Source of the DNA: Amphibalanus amphitrite
Lineage: Eukaryota; Arthropoda; Thecostraca; Balanomorpha; Balanidae
Reading direction: 5' to 3'
Assembly (NCBI RefSeq): GCF_019059575.1
Contig: NW_024882719.1
Span: forward strand, 147,954 to 211,953
DNA: 64,000 nucleotides
This document shows, piece after piece, positions 36,688 to 47,177 of the stretch. The position numbers and the translations under genes are program-made. Positions within the stretch are counted from its first letter, which is position 1, and every line of letters begins with the position of its first letter. The notes below the pieces were generated by a model. That model was not told where the DNA came from and did not search any database. It saw only the letters and a program-made list of their open reading frames with translations.

Positions 36688-37263
36688 AATAGCCGTTTTC
36701 ACGACGGCCATCTGGTACACATTTGGTTCACATATGGTGCAGATTAGGTGCAGATTTGGTCCAATTAGGTTCAGTGTAGCCGTTTCACGACAGGCTATCC
36801 GGCGAGTGCACCTAATTTGACCAAATCTGCACCTAATCTCTTTTACAACAAATATCTTTAATGTATGAATTTATTTCAGTTTTATTTCAGTTTTAATCGA
36901 TGATGCTCTCTGATAATATGACAAAGCAGGCATATAAGCAATTAGTGCAACTATAGCTGATAGCTACTAAGAGACACACGGAACCTAATTTAACCAAATC
37001 TGCACCTAATCTGCACAAAATGTGCACCAAATGTGTAGGTACCGGATGGCCGTCGTGAAAACAGCTTGTGTCTCTTAGTAGCTATCAGCTAGGATTGTAC
37101 TAATTGCTTATATGCCTGCTTTGTCGTATTATCAGAGAGCATCATCGGTTAAAACACTGGAATAAATTCATAAAATAAAGATATTTGCTGTAAAAGAGAT
37201 TAGGTGCAGATTTGGTCAAACTAGGTGCACTCGCCGGCTAGCCCGTCGTGAAAACGGCTATTA
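36688..37263. mobile_element. Foldback element with A-B-A'-B' arrangement (576 bp)
   Basis: The ends AATAGCCGTTTTCACGAC and GTCGTGAAAACGGCTATT are inverted. Block A (about 36688-36778) is inverted at about 36979-37064, and block B (about 36779-36975) at about 37065-37263, so two inverted pairs interleave. A and A' contain GCAGATTAGGTGCAGATTTGG-type repeats. A related fragment lies at 27315-27420. Non-coding. Confidence 0.8.
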
Positions 37264-37711
37264 CTGATGATGTTATTATCAAACATGTTAAGTATCGTCA
37301 TCTTGACCGATATTAACAAGAAACCGGTTTAAAATTACCCCCTTGATTAGTCCCATCCCGTTATCCGCCGCCCCCGTTGTCAGGTCAGGGGTCCGTGATG
37401 TAAGTACTACCGCCGGTTCTAGCGAACCCCCTCTCGTCAGCCTTCTACACGGCAGGCCGTCACTGACGGCGGCACGCGGCACTGCCATCAGCGGCACAGC
37501 GTGGCCAGCTAATGACTGGAGCTGTGACGACGGGCCGCGCCGCCAAGGTCAGGCCGGCGAGGCGCAGGGGTCGGCCCCCTGACCTGATGGGCCGCCGGCA
37601 CGCCAGGGGGGCTGGGCGCTGGGCGGCGGCGCTCGCACGCCCTCGCCGTGGTGACTGGGAGGAACGGCACCGGGCGGGGGCGGAGCCTGAGATTCGCAAC
37701 ACGGCGCCCCG
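37264..37711. other. Upstream region of cuticle gene 1
   Basis: Positions 37340-37700 are GC- and CpG-rich and lead into a clear TATA box. No coding potential is recognised. This is probably the proximal regulatory region of the gene. Confidence 0.5.
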
Positions 37712-37745
37712 TATAAAGGGCAGAGCCCCGCTCATGGTGTCAGTT
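37712..37745 (+). promoter_or_regulatory. Core promoter of cuticle gene 1
   Basis: TATAAA lies at 37712-37717. A TCAGT arthropod initiator lies at 37740-37744, about 30 bp downstream, the normal spacing. The start codon is about 50 bp beyond the initiator. Confidence 0.8.
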
Positions 37746-37793
37746 CAGTGCGATTTGTCGACACAGAGCCACCAGCCACCCTCTCCGACAGCC

Positions 37794-38722
37794 ATGAAGC
37801 TGGTGAGTGAGCTTTGAAGCTGACGGTGCATCTGCCGGGCTGCCGAGGCAGTGTCAACAAAGATCGGTCGTACGAGAAGATCGTCTGGTGCAGTGCTTGA
37901 AAGACCGATGAAAGATTGGCTTTGCAGTAACGTTTCGGCTTCCGGCTTTTCAGAAAGTTGCTGACGTTCAGCACTTCACAATATTGCAAGGAAACTAAGC
38001 TGGCATTTATTAAGTCATGCACCATTATTGTTCCGTGTTTCTTCAAAAGCCAAATTAATTTTTCAACTCCACCATTCTGTTCCAGATCATCGTTGCCTGC
38101 CTTGTGGCTGTGGCCGCGGCCGCTCCCCAAACAAACTACCAGCCCGAGCAGTACTCGGGAAACCCCCAGCCGCAGATCAACATTCTTAGCCAGAGCTTCG
38201 AGCAGGACCCCAACACCGGCAACTACCAATACAGCTATCAGCAGGACAACGGACAGGCCGTAAGTAATATCGCTGCTCAAAAGTACCAAAATATGTTAAC
38301 TTCATAGTTGTGAAACCGTATTTTCTTAAGGCTGTCGAAGGATGTCATCAGAACTTGCGCGTCTGTAACCGCTGATGGGTGCAGATGTCAGCGCACGTCA
38401 CCAAAACGATCATTATAAATAGCGACAACTCGAATAACCTGGACTGTCTGTGCGCCATCAGGTTGCCGAGCAGGGAACCGTGTACCCAGGCCCCGAGCCG
38501 GAGACGGGCAGCATCACCCAGGAGGGCAACTTCCAGTTCGTGGCCGACGACGGCAACACCTACCAGATCTCGTACGTGGCCAACGAGGGTGGCTTCCAGC
38601 CGCGAGGTGCCCACCTGCCCGTGGCACCGGCTCAGATTCCCGAGTATGCCCAGCTGCGTCAGGAGCACCCTGAGCTCTTCTGGGCCGAGGGACAGCAGCC
38701 GCAGCAGCCTACCTATGTCTGA
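37794..38722 (+). CDS. RR-1 cuticle protein, gene 1
   Basis: Three exons: 37794-37802 (ATG plus two codons), 38086-38259 and 38462-38722, with GT-AG borders, phase 0 throughout and a TGA stop; 147 residues. The first ~16 residues form a hydrophobic signal peptide ending in a run of alanines, split by intron 1 after codon 3 as is usual for arthropod cuticle genes. The mature part starts at APQ. The chitin-binding motif is exact: G-x8-G-x6-Y-x-A-x4-G-F-x7-P-x2-P over GNFQFVADDG to LPVAP, the RR-1 type of soft or flexible cuticle. It should be secreted by epidermis and bind chitin fibres. The C-terminus is rich in Gln, Pro and Glu. It is the most diverged copy in intron and untranslated sequence, and its start MKL differs from MNT in genes 3 and 4. 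Confidence 0.95.
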
Positions 38723-39758
38723 AAACGCAAGAAAAATCCTGCTTTATCGTGAATGTTGATGCCTGTATTACTATCCTTGAACAGTGTCATTGTAAAATGT
38801 CATCCGAGTCAGCAAACGCTTTATTAGTGGTTGTCAGTGTCACAGCCTTTGTTACTATATGTGCTATACCTGCAAAACGACCAGACAAATATATGTGAAT
38901 AAGTAAACAAGATGTTTGCCGTGAACATCCAAAACAGCAACAAGAAGAGAAATGATGTCAAAATGATGCAGTTGATGATAAACCGCACTTATGGCTCCTA
39001 CGGACACCTAACCGCTAGAAGGCAAAATATTTATGTAATATCGAAGTGGCAAAATATCGAAAGATAAAATATCGAACGACAAAGTACCGAAAGAGAAAAT
39101 ATGGGAAAGACAAATATCCTAAGACAAAATATGGAGAAAAGACAACATGGAACGCAACATATCGAAAAGAATTATCGAACGACATAAGATCGACAGACAA
39201 AATATTGAAAACATAAAAAACATGGAAAGACTATCGAAACCTATCGAAAGACCTATCGAAAGCAAAATATCAAAGCAAAATATCTAACAAAGAATGTACA
39301 AAGAGAAAACATCAAACAAGGCGGCGAGTACTTTAATTACACCTTTTTATTTTTTCTGCACATAGGTACTGAGTAAATTTCAGACCTAGTTCTTCAACAC
39401 TTTTTCCAGAAATCACATGATGTCATTGAACTTTTCGCCGATATAAGATATGTGCGATTCAAATGCGCCGATCTTTTGAAAACGGTGGAAACAGGTGAAA
39501 CTCAACGATAGCCTTTGGCGTGACATGACCTTTGACATGACCCAAAAAATGACTGAGGTAATTGCCGCATGGTTTTGCTAATTTCGTCTTTCCGATATTT
39601 TGTGCTCCATATTTTGCCATTTCGATATTTTGCTTTCGACAGTTTGAATTCACTATTTTGCGATTCGATCTTTTGCGTTTCGATATTTTCTCGTGAACTC
39701 GCTGTAGTTCGTCTTTGGTGACCTGACCTTGACTTGACCTTGACCTTTGCATGATATT
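38723..39758. other. 3' flank of cuticle gene 1 and two ATCGAAA arrays
   Basis: No canonical AATAAA follows the stop within 200 bp. Positions 39020-39290 form a degenerate array of AAAATATCGAAAGAC-like units, and 39585-39695 carry the same motif inverted (TTTCGATATTTTG). The pair may be the arms of an old element. No gene is seen. Confidence 0.6.
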
Positions 39759-40957
39759 TTGACCCGGCACCGCCTGGGCTATTTCCGTACCCACGACAGC
39801 CTGGGGGGTCGGATCCGACCCCCTCTGTTATCTCGAGAACCAATGGTCGTATCGAGCCCCGGGCGAGGCGGCGTTCGAAAGGTCTCTACGAGACCTTCCC
39901 AAAGCACTCTTAAGATTTTAAAATTGAGGTCAACTTTCGGGTCAAGGTCAGGTCAAAGGTCAAATTCTGGGGTTTTGCATGATTAGGCTTACGGACAGCG
40001 GAATCGATAGCTGCTGCCCGAAACTCACCAAAAATGACCACCTCAAAGACCTAGTGAAGGTACCATGTGCGTATAGGGGTCATGATAAGTACGGGTCAAG
40101 GTCAGGCCAGGTCACGAAAGGTCACGGTTTTCACTTTCTGCTACATGGGCGTGCGACACATGTTTTATGGCTTATTTTTCACGTCGAATCCGATGATAAT
40201 GGATATATGTGACCCCAAGTCACTATGCTGGTGATAAGTGTGCATTGACAGCATAACAAATCGTTTATACCATATATAACTAAACGAGGGCTAAGAAAAA
40301 AGTCAATTTTTCACCTTTTTATTTTTGACATAAAAATACATTTTTCTACATAGACGTGCTTTGTCCCAGGAATCTAGTGGTGCCATTTGTTTTCACATGA
40401 GATGTTCAGAAATGCCTCTAATTCACGAAAATGCTTATGACGTCACCATGCCGTATGCATGTTAGAGCTATTTTTACAACTTCAGGGTCAAAAATCAAGA
40501 TAGAAAGTTGAAATTTCGGACATCAAATGTTCTAATAGAGCTCTATAACATATATTCCGGTTTTTAGAAATTCTCAAAGTTTTGGATTTAATTAGCTGTT
40601 TTCCAACAAAAAAAAATAATTTTTAGGGGTACAAAAACGCATTTTATGGAAGATCCGAGATAAAGAACTCGTTCAGCTGCGTCTATTCATGTCCCTAATT
40701 TACAGTTTGCTTTAAACCTTGATTTTTGGCGATTTTTTAAACATTTACCACTTTTTGACTGAAAAAGCCATGTAGTTACATCATTAAAATCGATATATCT
40801 CAAAAGTTAAATTCTTAAAAATTACACAGGAGACGTCAAATTGATGGGGGAGAAGGTATGCCAAGTTTCAAATTGATAGTGTAAGCGGTTCATGAGTTAT
40901 TCAAGAAAAACGGAGGGGGGTCGGATCCGACCCCCACCCCAGGCGGTCGCGGGTTAA
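39759..40957. mobile_element. TTAA-type piggyBac-like element (1.2 kb)
   Basis: Left end TTGACCCGGCACCGCCTGGG (TTAA mutated to TTGA); right end CCCAGGCGGTCGCGGGTTAA. Both ends carry a subterminal hairpin built on the palindrome GGGGTCGGATCCGACCCC (about 39803-39822 and 40917-40934). The interior has AGGTCA-type repeats and long A/T-rich stretches but no coding frame. Confidence 0.75.
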
Positions 40958-41323
40958 CCGCAGGTTGTTTGAAATAGAAATATGCAATGCATCTTGTCTT
41001 CGCAGCCTAAAAACGAGTTTTGGGTTATCAATTTCAGTCCATTCTTCGGGCTCCAAATATATGTAGAATGTAAAAACACTGCAGTTTTACCCTTGACCAC
41101 CTGGCCTTGACCTGACCGATGGCCTACTTGGGCATAACAAAAAGAATTGTGCTCCAATAGTGTTGTGTTGTCCAATAGTGAATAGTGTTGAGAACTTTTG
41201 ATTGCCGTTTTCCCCCTTTCTACAACCAACCGTTCGATAGTGAGACAGAGGGTAGAATCTACCCCTCCCCCCCCCCCACCCGCGGGGCGCAACGGCTGAA
41301 TAGCTCGGCGAGGCGCAGGTTAA
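40954..41323. mobile_element. TTAA-type element, right-end fragment
   Basis: It shares its TTAA with the preceding element. The right end is GGCGCAGGTTAA at 41312-41323, preceded by the hairpin GGGTAGAATCTACCC and a C tract. The interior matches the right part of the 47727-49602 element (both contain GATTGCCGTTTTCCCC and a CTAAAAACGAGTTTTGGGT-like segment). The left end is missing or truncated. Confidence 0.65.
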
Positions 41324-41490
41324 ATGCTTGCTGAGCCCCCAGTATACCTACCTTTGATTAGCGCGCAGTGGACATCCTTGTTCAGACCGCTGGTCACAAG
41401 CCCACGCGCATCCGTCACATCTATCAATGTCGCTGAGACGATTTGTCTAAACTGCGGCGGCCGAGTGGCACGCACCCCGAGCTTGGGCAA

Positions 41491-41525
41491 TATAAACCAG
41501 ATTGGAGAGAGACCAAACCGTCAGT
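41491..41525 (+). promoter_or_regulatory. Core promoter of cuticle gene 2
   Basis: TATAAA at 41491-41496 and a TCAGT initiator at 41521-41525 are spaced 30 bp apart. The ATG follows at 41568. It lies less than 200 bp right of a TTAA element, so that element is within the proximal upstream region. Confidence 0.8.
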
Positions 41526-41567
41526 CTCAAAGTGTACCAGCTCCGCCGTGGTCTCCACATCATCAGC

Positions 41568-44500
41568 ATGCAAACTGTAAGTGTTTTCAAGCGAAGAGCT
41601 ACATAAGCATATTTCTTTTCTTTCTTCTAATTTAAGCTCAACATACAGCACTTCATGATTCCAAACAGTCGATCGTTGTGTGGTGTTTACAACTGATATG
41701 AGCCAAGTTGTCTGAGCCTTGCATTAGAAAGATATTCGTGAGCTCGACCGTAGTCCTACCTACCAGTAAAACGCCTTTTGGGCGAAGAACGAGCGAGCGA
41801 GATAGTGAGCCCTGCACGTGTGGAAGGGCGAGAGGGTACTTCCAACGAGCTTGTGCAAAGCACCCTTCTAACCAGTCGCTAGCGGTGTGCCAAATTTGAA
41901 CGCAATCGGCCCAGCCGTTCCTGAGATCTGGAAGCGGCATTCTGCACGTGCGCACGTGCAAACGGGGTCCAAAATGACTTTTGCACGGCACCCTACTAAC
42001 CGGTCCCCAACCGTGTACCAAATTTGAGCACAATCGGCCCAGCCGTTCTCGAGATCTGGAAACGCCCCCTGCACGTGCGCACGTGCAGTAACACCCTAAC
42101 CGCAACACATGGGAATGAATTGCCTGGTGGGTGCCTACCTGTATGCCAAATTTCAGCGAAATCGCCCCAGTAATTACCGAGTTACTGAAATGGGAACAAA
42201 TTTGGCACCTCTTCTTTTTGTATTTTGCACTCACACTTGCACTCACATAGATCAAGAGTATCCGACCTTTGGTAGAAGGGATGCAGCTACCCTATAAAAA
42301 TTACCGCAAGACAATCGCTCAAGCCGCTGCTGAGATATGGGCCTCTCAAAATCACTACTTTTGCAAAAGTTCTTGAACACCCTTGACTTTTCACGTGGCA
42401 CGTGCCACGACGGTCACTGAGATGTATCAAAGGTAGTCAATTACGGGGTAGAAGGGATGGGGCTACCCAGCAGAAAAGACCGCAGGCTAATCGGTCCAGC
42501 GGTTGCTGAGATATAAGCCTCTCAAAAGCGTCGCAGGCCGGGCCGGGCCGGGCCGGGCCGGGCCGCTCATACTGATATTTTTCCGTTATATTGAAAAGAT
42601 GCTGATTATTTAGGGACATATTTGAGTTATGAGGTTATCGGTGGAGCCAACAAATAAGTCAAAGTAAGTGCATTTAGTTATTTGTTGGCTCCACCGATAA
42701 CCTCATAACACAAATATTGAAAAGACTTCGCTTCGCTCGCTGCGCTCGCTCGCTCGTAACAAGACTTGACCCAGGGCTCAGAAATCAGGACTTGTATTGT
42801 TGACGTAGATTAGAAATACGCATCTAATCAGAGTGCTCCATGTTTCAGCTCATCGTCGCTTCTTTGGTGGTCGCGGCCACGGCCGTTCCCCAGAACTATC
42901 AAACCAGCCAGTTCTCTGCCATTCCCCGGTCACAAATCGACCTGCTCCGCCGGGAATCTGATCAGGATCCTTACCGCGGCATCTACAGGCACATCTACGA
43001 ACAGAACAATGGACAAATTGTGAGTATTAGCGTATCAGACAGCGGTGCACAGAACTACGTCTTGGTGATGCTTCTGACCGCATTTGCCCTGTTCCGGGTC
43101 TTATCTCTGACGTAGTGGAGACCGAGGCAAAGCGGCCATCCGGGGCAAAGTGGACACCCAACGTTTTAGCCATTCACAACATGGCGTCAACTCCAGTTTA
43201 TGGTTGTCAGTTAATAGTGCGGTCGTTCAAATGAGCCAAACGGGTGTTTCCTACCCGTTACCATTGCTCCGTGACACACGGAAACGCATTTCTTCTCAGG
43301 ATAGTACCTACTACCTATTCTTACTCTTTTTAAACGTTATTGTATTCAGCAATCGTTTGGAAGTTTATTTAGACGTTTTGATTCATGCATTGTGTGGTTA
43401 TAGTACATTCTCCCTACCTCTGCCAATTTCCATGCGTTTTGCCCGATAAATAACATAGCTGGAAGAAGTATAATGATGAAAGAAAACCGATGCCTCATAA
43501 TAACAAATATATTCTAAATTATGACCAAAAATAAAAATATACTTTCTGCATCTCCTTATTGATTATAAGACCCCAGTAAACATGCCGACGTCGGCCCGAC
43601 GTCGGCCGACGTCGGGGTGACGTCGGCAACTCGGCATCGGCATGCCGACGTCGGCCCGACGTCGGTCCAACCTCGGCACGACGTCGGCTGGATGTCGGAT
43701 ATGCCCGCATGTTCCGACGTCCAGCCGAGGTCCAGCCGACGTCGGGCCGACGTCGGACCGAGATCAATTGCTGAGGTCTAGCCGACGTCGGGCCGACGTC
43801 GGGGCGACGTCGGTCCGACATCGGCCGCTGTTTTGACCGTTAAAATAATACAAAATACATGTTTCATGTTTCATAAAGAGCTTCTGTATTTAAAATATCC
43901 TCACGAAACTCAAATCTTCCTCCACGCCGCAACCCCCTGATCCGGACTGGACGGGAAACTTTATCCCATTTGGGATTGCCCGTAAGCCGAGCTCGCCCGT
44001 AGCCGGGTGCGGTGAGTGCTTGGGGGCTGCTCGGCCTATCCTTTGGTCAGGCTCAGCCCCGGCAACTCACCAGGGCCGGGCCCAGTTCATATAGAAAGGC
44101 CAGTCGGCAAGTGTCACTTTGCCAAAGTGCCACTTATCAAAGGGACACTTTGGGCAACGTTGGTGCAGGTGTGTAAGAGTGGCTATATGGATCCATTGTG
44201 GGGTCGCCCTTTCCAATAAGTGTCACGTAACAGCAATGGGACCAGGGACTCTTATATATTACTGACCGGGCCGACGAAATTATTTGGAAACGAGGTTTGC
44301 AAAATTGACGTAGGCCCGAGTGCGAAGCACGAGGGCCGGAGAATTTTGCAAACCGAGTTTCCAAATAATTTCGTACGGCTGAGGTCAGTAAGATTTTTCC
44401 TACATGCCGCATACATGCTAAGTAGTTTCGACAGGTTTTGGTGACACTTTTATACAATTGTTAATTGTTTTGTGCATACTTTGCGAACAGTGATTGCGCT

Positions 44501-46698
44501 ACTGCTGTGGATAAAGCTTTAAAGGAAATTTATAGAAGAAAATGCATCAAAATACCTCACTTCAAAAAGAATCGCGTCTGAAAATATCAACTCAGAATGG
44601 CACAACAATTGGATATCCAAGGAACATCATGCATGAATAATTTGCCACGACATAAGAACAAGAAGAAGGTAGAAGGTGTAATATTCCTAGTGATTAAACG
44701 TGAATTTTCCAGTGCCCTTGCAAGAATCTTTTCTTTATTTATGTAATCGTACTTTTTTGATGACCTATGGCTAAACTTTCGTGAAATACATTATATTTTC
44801 CATATTTTACATGTTTGTTTCGAGGAAAGGACTACAACTGTCAAATAATAACGCAATAACTTAGGCCCAAGGTATCAGTGGACATATCAAACGAAGATAA
44901 GAAACAAGCGATAACGGATTTCGATTAATAGGAGCATATCTTGCCATAATTTCGGCTTTGTAACCAATACTAAGCATTTCAAAACCCTTAATAAGCAGAT
45001 CAGATATTTTTTTACCAAAAAATGTTAGTTTTCTAATTTTACGCGGCAAATATCATGCAATAATGATGTCAATTATACATTCCCTATCAATTATACCTCT
45101 GGGCTAATGCGATAAACTGTAGTTTAGAGGTCATTGCCCTGGGCAGTAAACTCGGGCAGTAAACTTTTGTTTCCTGCCCGGCCTATCAAATAACATGGCA
45201 TTTTGACACCGACAGTTTCTTGGTCATAGTTTTACTGCCCGGCTCGTGCTGTGCTTAAGACATACCCCGGCATGTAGGAAATATGAACTGGACCCAGGGT
45301 GCTCGCCAAGAAGACCAATGTCTCCATCCTATGACCCTTCCGGCTCTGAAATGGTCTTGTCAGACCGAAGGGGCATAACCCAACAAAACAAACCCAATTC
45401 GTTAGCTGGCTGCGTGGTGTAGTGGTTAGCGCACTAACCATGCGTTCGAATGACACGGGGTTCGAATCCCATCGCCGGCTGATGCTTTTGGCGTGTTGTC
45501 CCAGTAAACATGCCGACGTCGGCGACTGGGGGGCTCGAATCCCGCCGCCGGATGATATTTTTGGCGCGTTGTCCCAATAAACATGCCGACGTCGGCCCCG
45601 TCGGTCCAACGACAAACGATCTCGTCAACCTCGGCAAACGATCTCGGCCCGACGTCGGCTCGACGTCGGCTGGACTTCGGGTGGACGTCGGAACATGCGG
45701 ACATATCCGACGTCCAGCCGATGTCGGGCCGAGGTTGAACCGACGTTGGGCCGACGTCGGACCGAGCCTCGGCCCGACGTCGGGCCGACGTCGTCATGTT
45801 TACTGGGACATCTATTATTAATATCTGTTAAAGAGATATCTCTTTATTTTCGGTCACAATTTAGAATATATTTGTTATTATGAGGCTTCGGTATTCTTTC
45901 ATAATTATCATGAGTCTCGCACAAGCGCTTTCTCATATTATGGCTGGAAGATATTTTTCTCGGACTGTATGCGCGGGGCAGGGTGGACGGGCAGAGTGGA
46001 CAGCTCCCAATTCCATAAAATGTCTACCGGGCAGCAAGCGCTATTGACGTTCAAATGTATCGCCATGCATCCATGGCCATGCGTTTATCTAGGTCATTTT
46101 TCGGTTGCATGAGTTACAAAAAAAAATCAATGTTTCCATGAATGTTCTTGCACTGTTTATCTTCAGGTGAGAAGATGACAAAATAAACATCCATCTGTCA
46201 ACATCAAAAACTCTAGTCGTAGGTACCTACATGAGGCAACTATCCTGTTTCCCATATCGGGGAAAAAGTCGCCAGTGTCCACTTTGCCCAAGGGTTGGGG
46301 CACTTTGCCCTAGGTGAATCTTCAATGTTTAAAATTGAAGCGTGGGCACCGAAGAAAAAGGTTGAGGATGTCCACTTTGCACCTGTCTCCCCTAATATTT
46401 AATTAATCTTGAAAATGTGCACTTTTCCTGCCTCCAGGTGGCCGAAGACATTGAGACATACCCGGGTCCAGAGCCGGAGACGGGCAGCATCATCCAGCGG
46501 GGCAGCTTCCAGTTTGTCGGTGACGACGGCAACACCTACCAGATCTCGTACGTGGCCAACGAGGGTGGTTTCCAGCCGCGAGGTGCCCACCTGCCCGTGG
46601 CGCCGGCTCAGATTCCCGAGTATGCCCAGCTGCGTCAGGAGCACCCGGAGCTCTTCTGGGCCGAGGGACAGCAGCCGCAGCAGCCCACCTACGTCTAA
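41568..46698 (+). CDS. RR-1 cuticle protein, gene 2 (introns swollen by transposons)
   Basis: Three exons: 41568-41576 (M-Q-T), 42849-43019 and 46438-46698, with GT-AG borders, phase 0 and a TAA stop; 146 residues. Signal peptide, then a mature part starting VPQ. The RR-1 motif is exact, from GSFQFVGDDG to LPVAP. Exon 2 is strongly diverged from its paralogues (RRESDQDPYRGIYRHIYEQN), whereas exon 3 from VGDDG to the stop differs from gene 3 by only one residue (Asn for Ser). Intron 1 (1.27 kb) is mostly a GC-rich repeat, and intron 2 (3.42 kb) mostly a nested transposon; without them both introns would be a few hundred bp, as in the other copies. All splice sites and the frame are intact, so the gene is probably functional. 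ATTAAA occurs at 46890 and 46978 as possible polyA signals. Confidence 0.92.
41760..42760. mobile_element. GC-rich CACGTG-palindrome repeat (copy 2), in intron 1 of cuticle gene 2
   Basis: Same family as 19417-20117: ends GAACGAGCGAGCGAG and CTCGCTCGCTCGTAAC, internal TGCACGTGCGCACGTGCA at about 42070-42087, CGAGATCTGGAA modules and a (GGGCC)n run at about 42537-42563. A separate small foldback element is inserted at 42618-42717. Confidence 0.7.
42618..42717. mobile_element. Small hairpin element, ~39-bp arms
   Basis: ATATTTGAGTTATGAGGTTA begins a left arm at 42618-42656 that is complementary to 42679-42717 with one mismatch, leaving a 22-bp loop. It is inserted in the GC-rich repeat of intron 1. 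Confidence 0.85.
43571..43830. repeat. CCGACGTCGG palindrome array, copy 1
   Basis: After CCCCAGTAAACATG comes a run of overlapping GCCGACGTCGG-like palindromes over about 240 bp. The flank at 43480-43570 is an inverted copy of 45830-45910, so this whole unit is the reverse of the array at 45570-45810. Confidence 0.85.
44261..44389. mobile_element. Hairpin element with AAATTATTTGGAAAC arms
   Basis: ACTGACC and GACGAAATTATTTGGAAAC on the left pair with GTTTCCAAATAATTTCGT and GGTCAGT on the right. The centre carries CCCGAGTGCGAAGCACGAGGG, itself nearly palindromic. Non-coding. Confidence 0.8.
45404..45531 (+). repeat. tRNA-derived SINE with Val(AAC)-like head
   Basis: Positions 45404-45480 fold like a tRNA: acceptor strands AGCTGGC and GCCGGCT, A box TGGTGTAGTGG (45415-45425), anticodon stem GCGCA/TGCGT with loop CTAACCA (anticodon AAC at 45436-45438) and B box GGTTCGAATCC (45459-45469). 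The outer T-stem pairs are broken and the variable region is long, so it is not a working tRNA gene. The tail TGATGCTTTTGGCGTGTTGTCCCA leads to AGTAAACATGCCGACGTCGG. A second 3' half (from about 45534) repeats the T-arm and the same tail. Confidence 0.75.
45570..45810. mobile_element. CCGACGTCGG array with TGTCCCARTAAACATG inverted ends
   Basis: The left end TGTCCCAATAAACATG at 45570 and right end CATGTTTACTGGGACA at 45810 are inverted, and the interior is a run of CCGACGTCGG-type palindromes. The left end is continuous with the tail of the preceding SINE half-copy, which suggests that the array is part of the SINE body or that one inserted into the other. Confidence 0.7.
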
Positions 46699-47177
46699 TG
46701 GCGCAAAACATTTGACTGAAGAAATATATTCTGATGAGGATGTTCGTCATTCGATTACTTTCTTTACGGAGGATCTCACACAAATGGAACATTGTTTAGT
46801 GTTTACCAATGGTTAGTGGTCGAAGGATTTTTGATAGGATCATATAAGCAGCATGAACGACTATGGAAACGATGATAAATTGTTTCTGCATTAAAAGTTG
46901 TCATGATGCACGTCTCAATAACCCACCCTTAACGAAAATATAAAGGCCTCTATTCCTCACCTTTCATCACTGCATTAATTAAAGCTGCTTTTACTTTTAT
47001 TTTCAGCAATAAGATTGTGTGTTTTCGGTCGGTGACACCACTTTCGCAGCGACAAAAAGTTACATTATTATAACTAGCGAGAGCGAAGCAAGAAAAGCTG
47101 GTAAGCTGGTATATTAATTCGCAAGTTTGTGAAGAAAAACATGTCGAAATGGGAAATAATTCACCAAAAATGCTACC
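46699..47177. other. 3' flank of cuticle gene 2
   Basis: No further gene. Possible polyA signals ATTAAA at 46890-46895 and 46978-46983. Nothing else recognised. Confidence 0.5.

Larger units (their letters stand above)
43114..46391. mobile_element. ~3.3-kb DNA element filling intron 2 of cuticle gene 2
   Basis: The left end GTGGAGACCGAGGCAAAG and the inverted right end GGGGAGACAGGTGCAAAG agree at 21 of the first 27 positions, and GCAAAGTGGACAC / GTGTCCACTTTGCCC motifs lie just inside both ends. The interior is a nest: inverted copies of a CCGACGTCGG-array unit, a hairpin element at 44261-44389 and a tRNA-derived SINE. No transposase is seen. Excising it would leave an intron of about 140 bp. 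Confidence 0.6.

Noticed and set aside
41568-43019. Cuticle gene 2 as a pseudogene because exon 2 is so diverged
   Set aside because: All splice sites, the frame, the signal peptide and the RR-1 motif are intact, so divergence does not show loss of function.
45404-45480. A functional tRNA-Val(AAC) gene
   Set aside because: A and B boxes and the anticodon arm are good, but the outer T-stem pairs fail, the variable region is too long and the tail continues as a repeat, so a SINE fits better.
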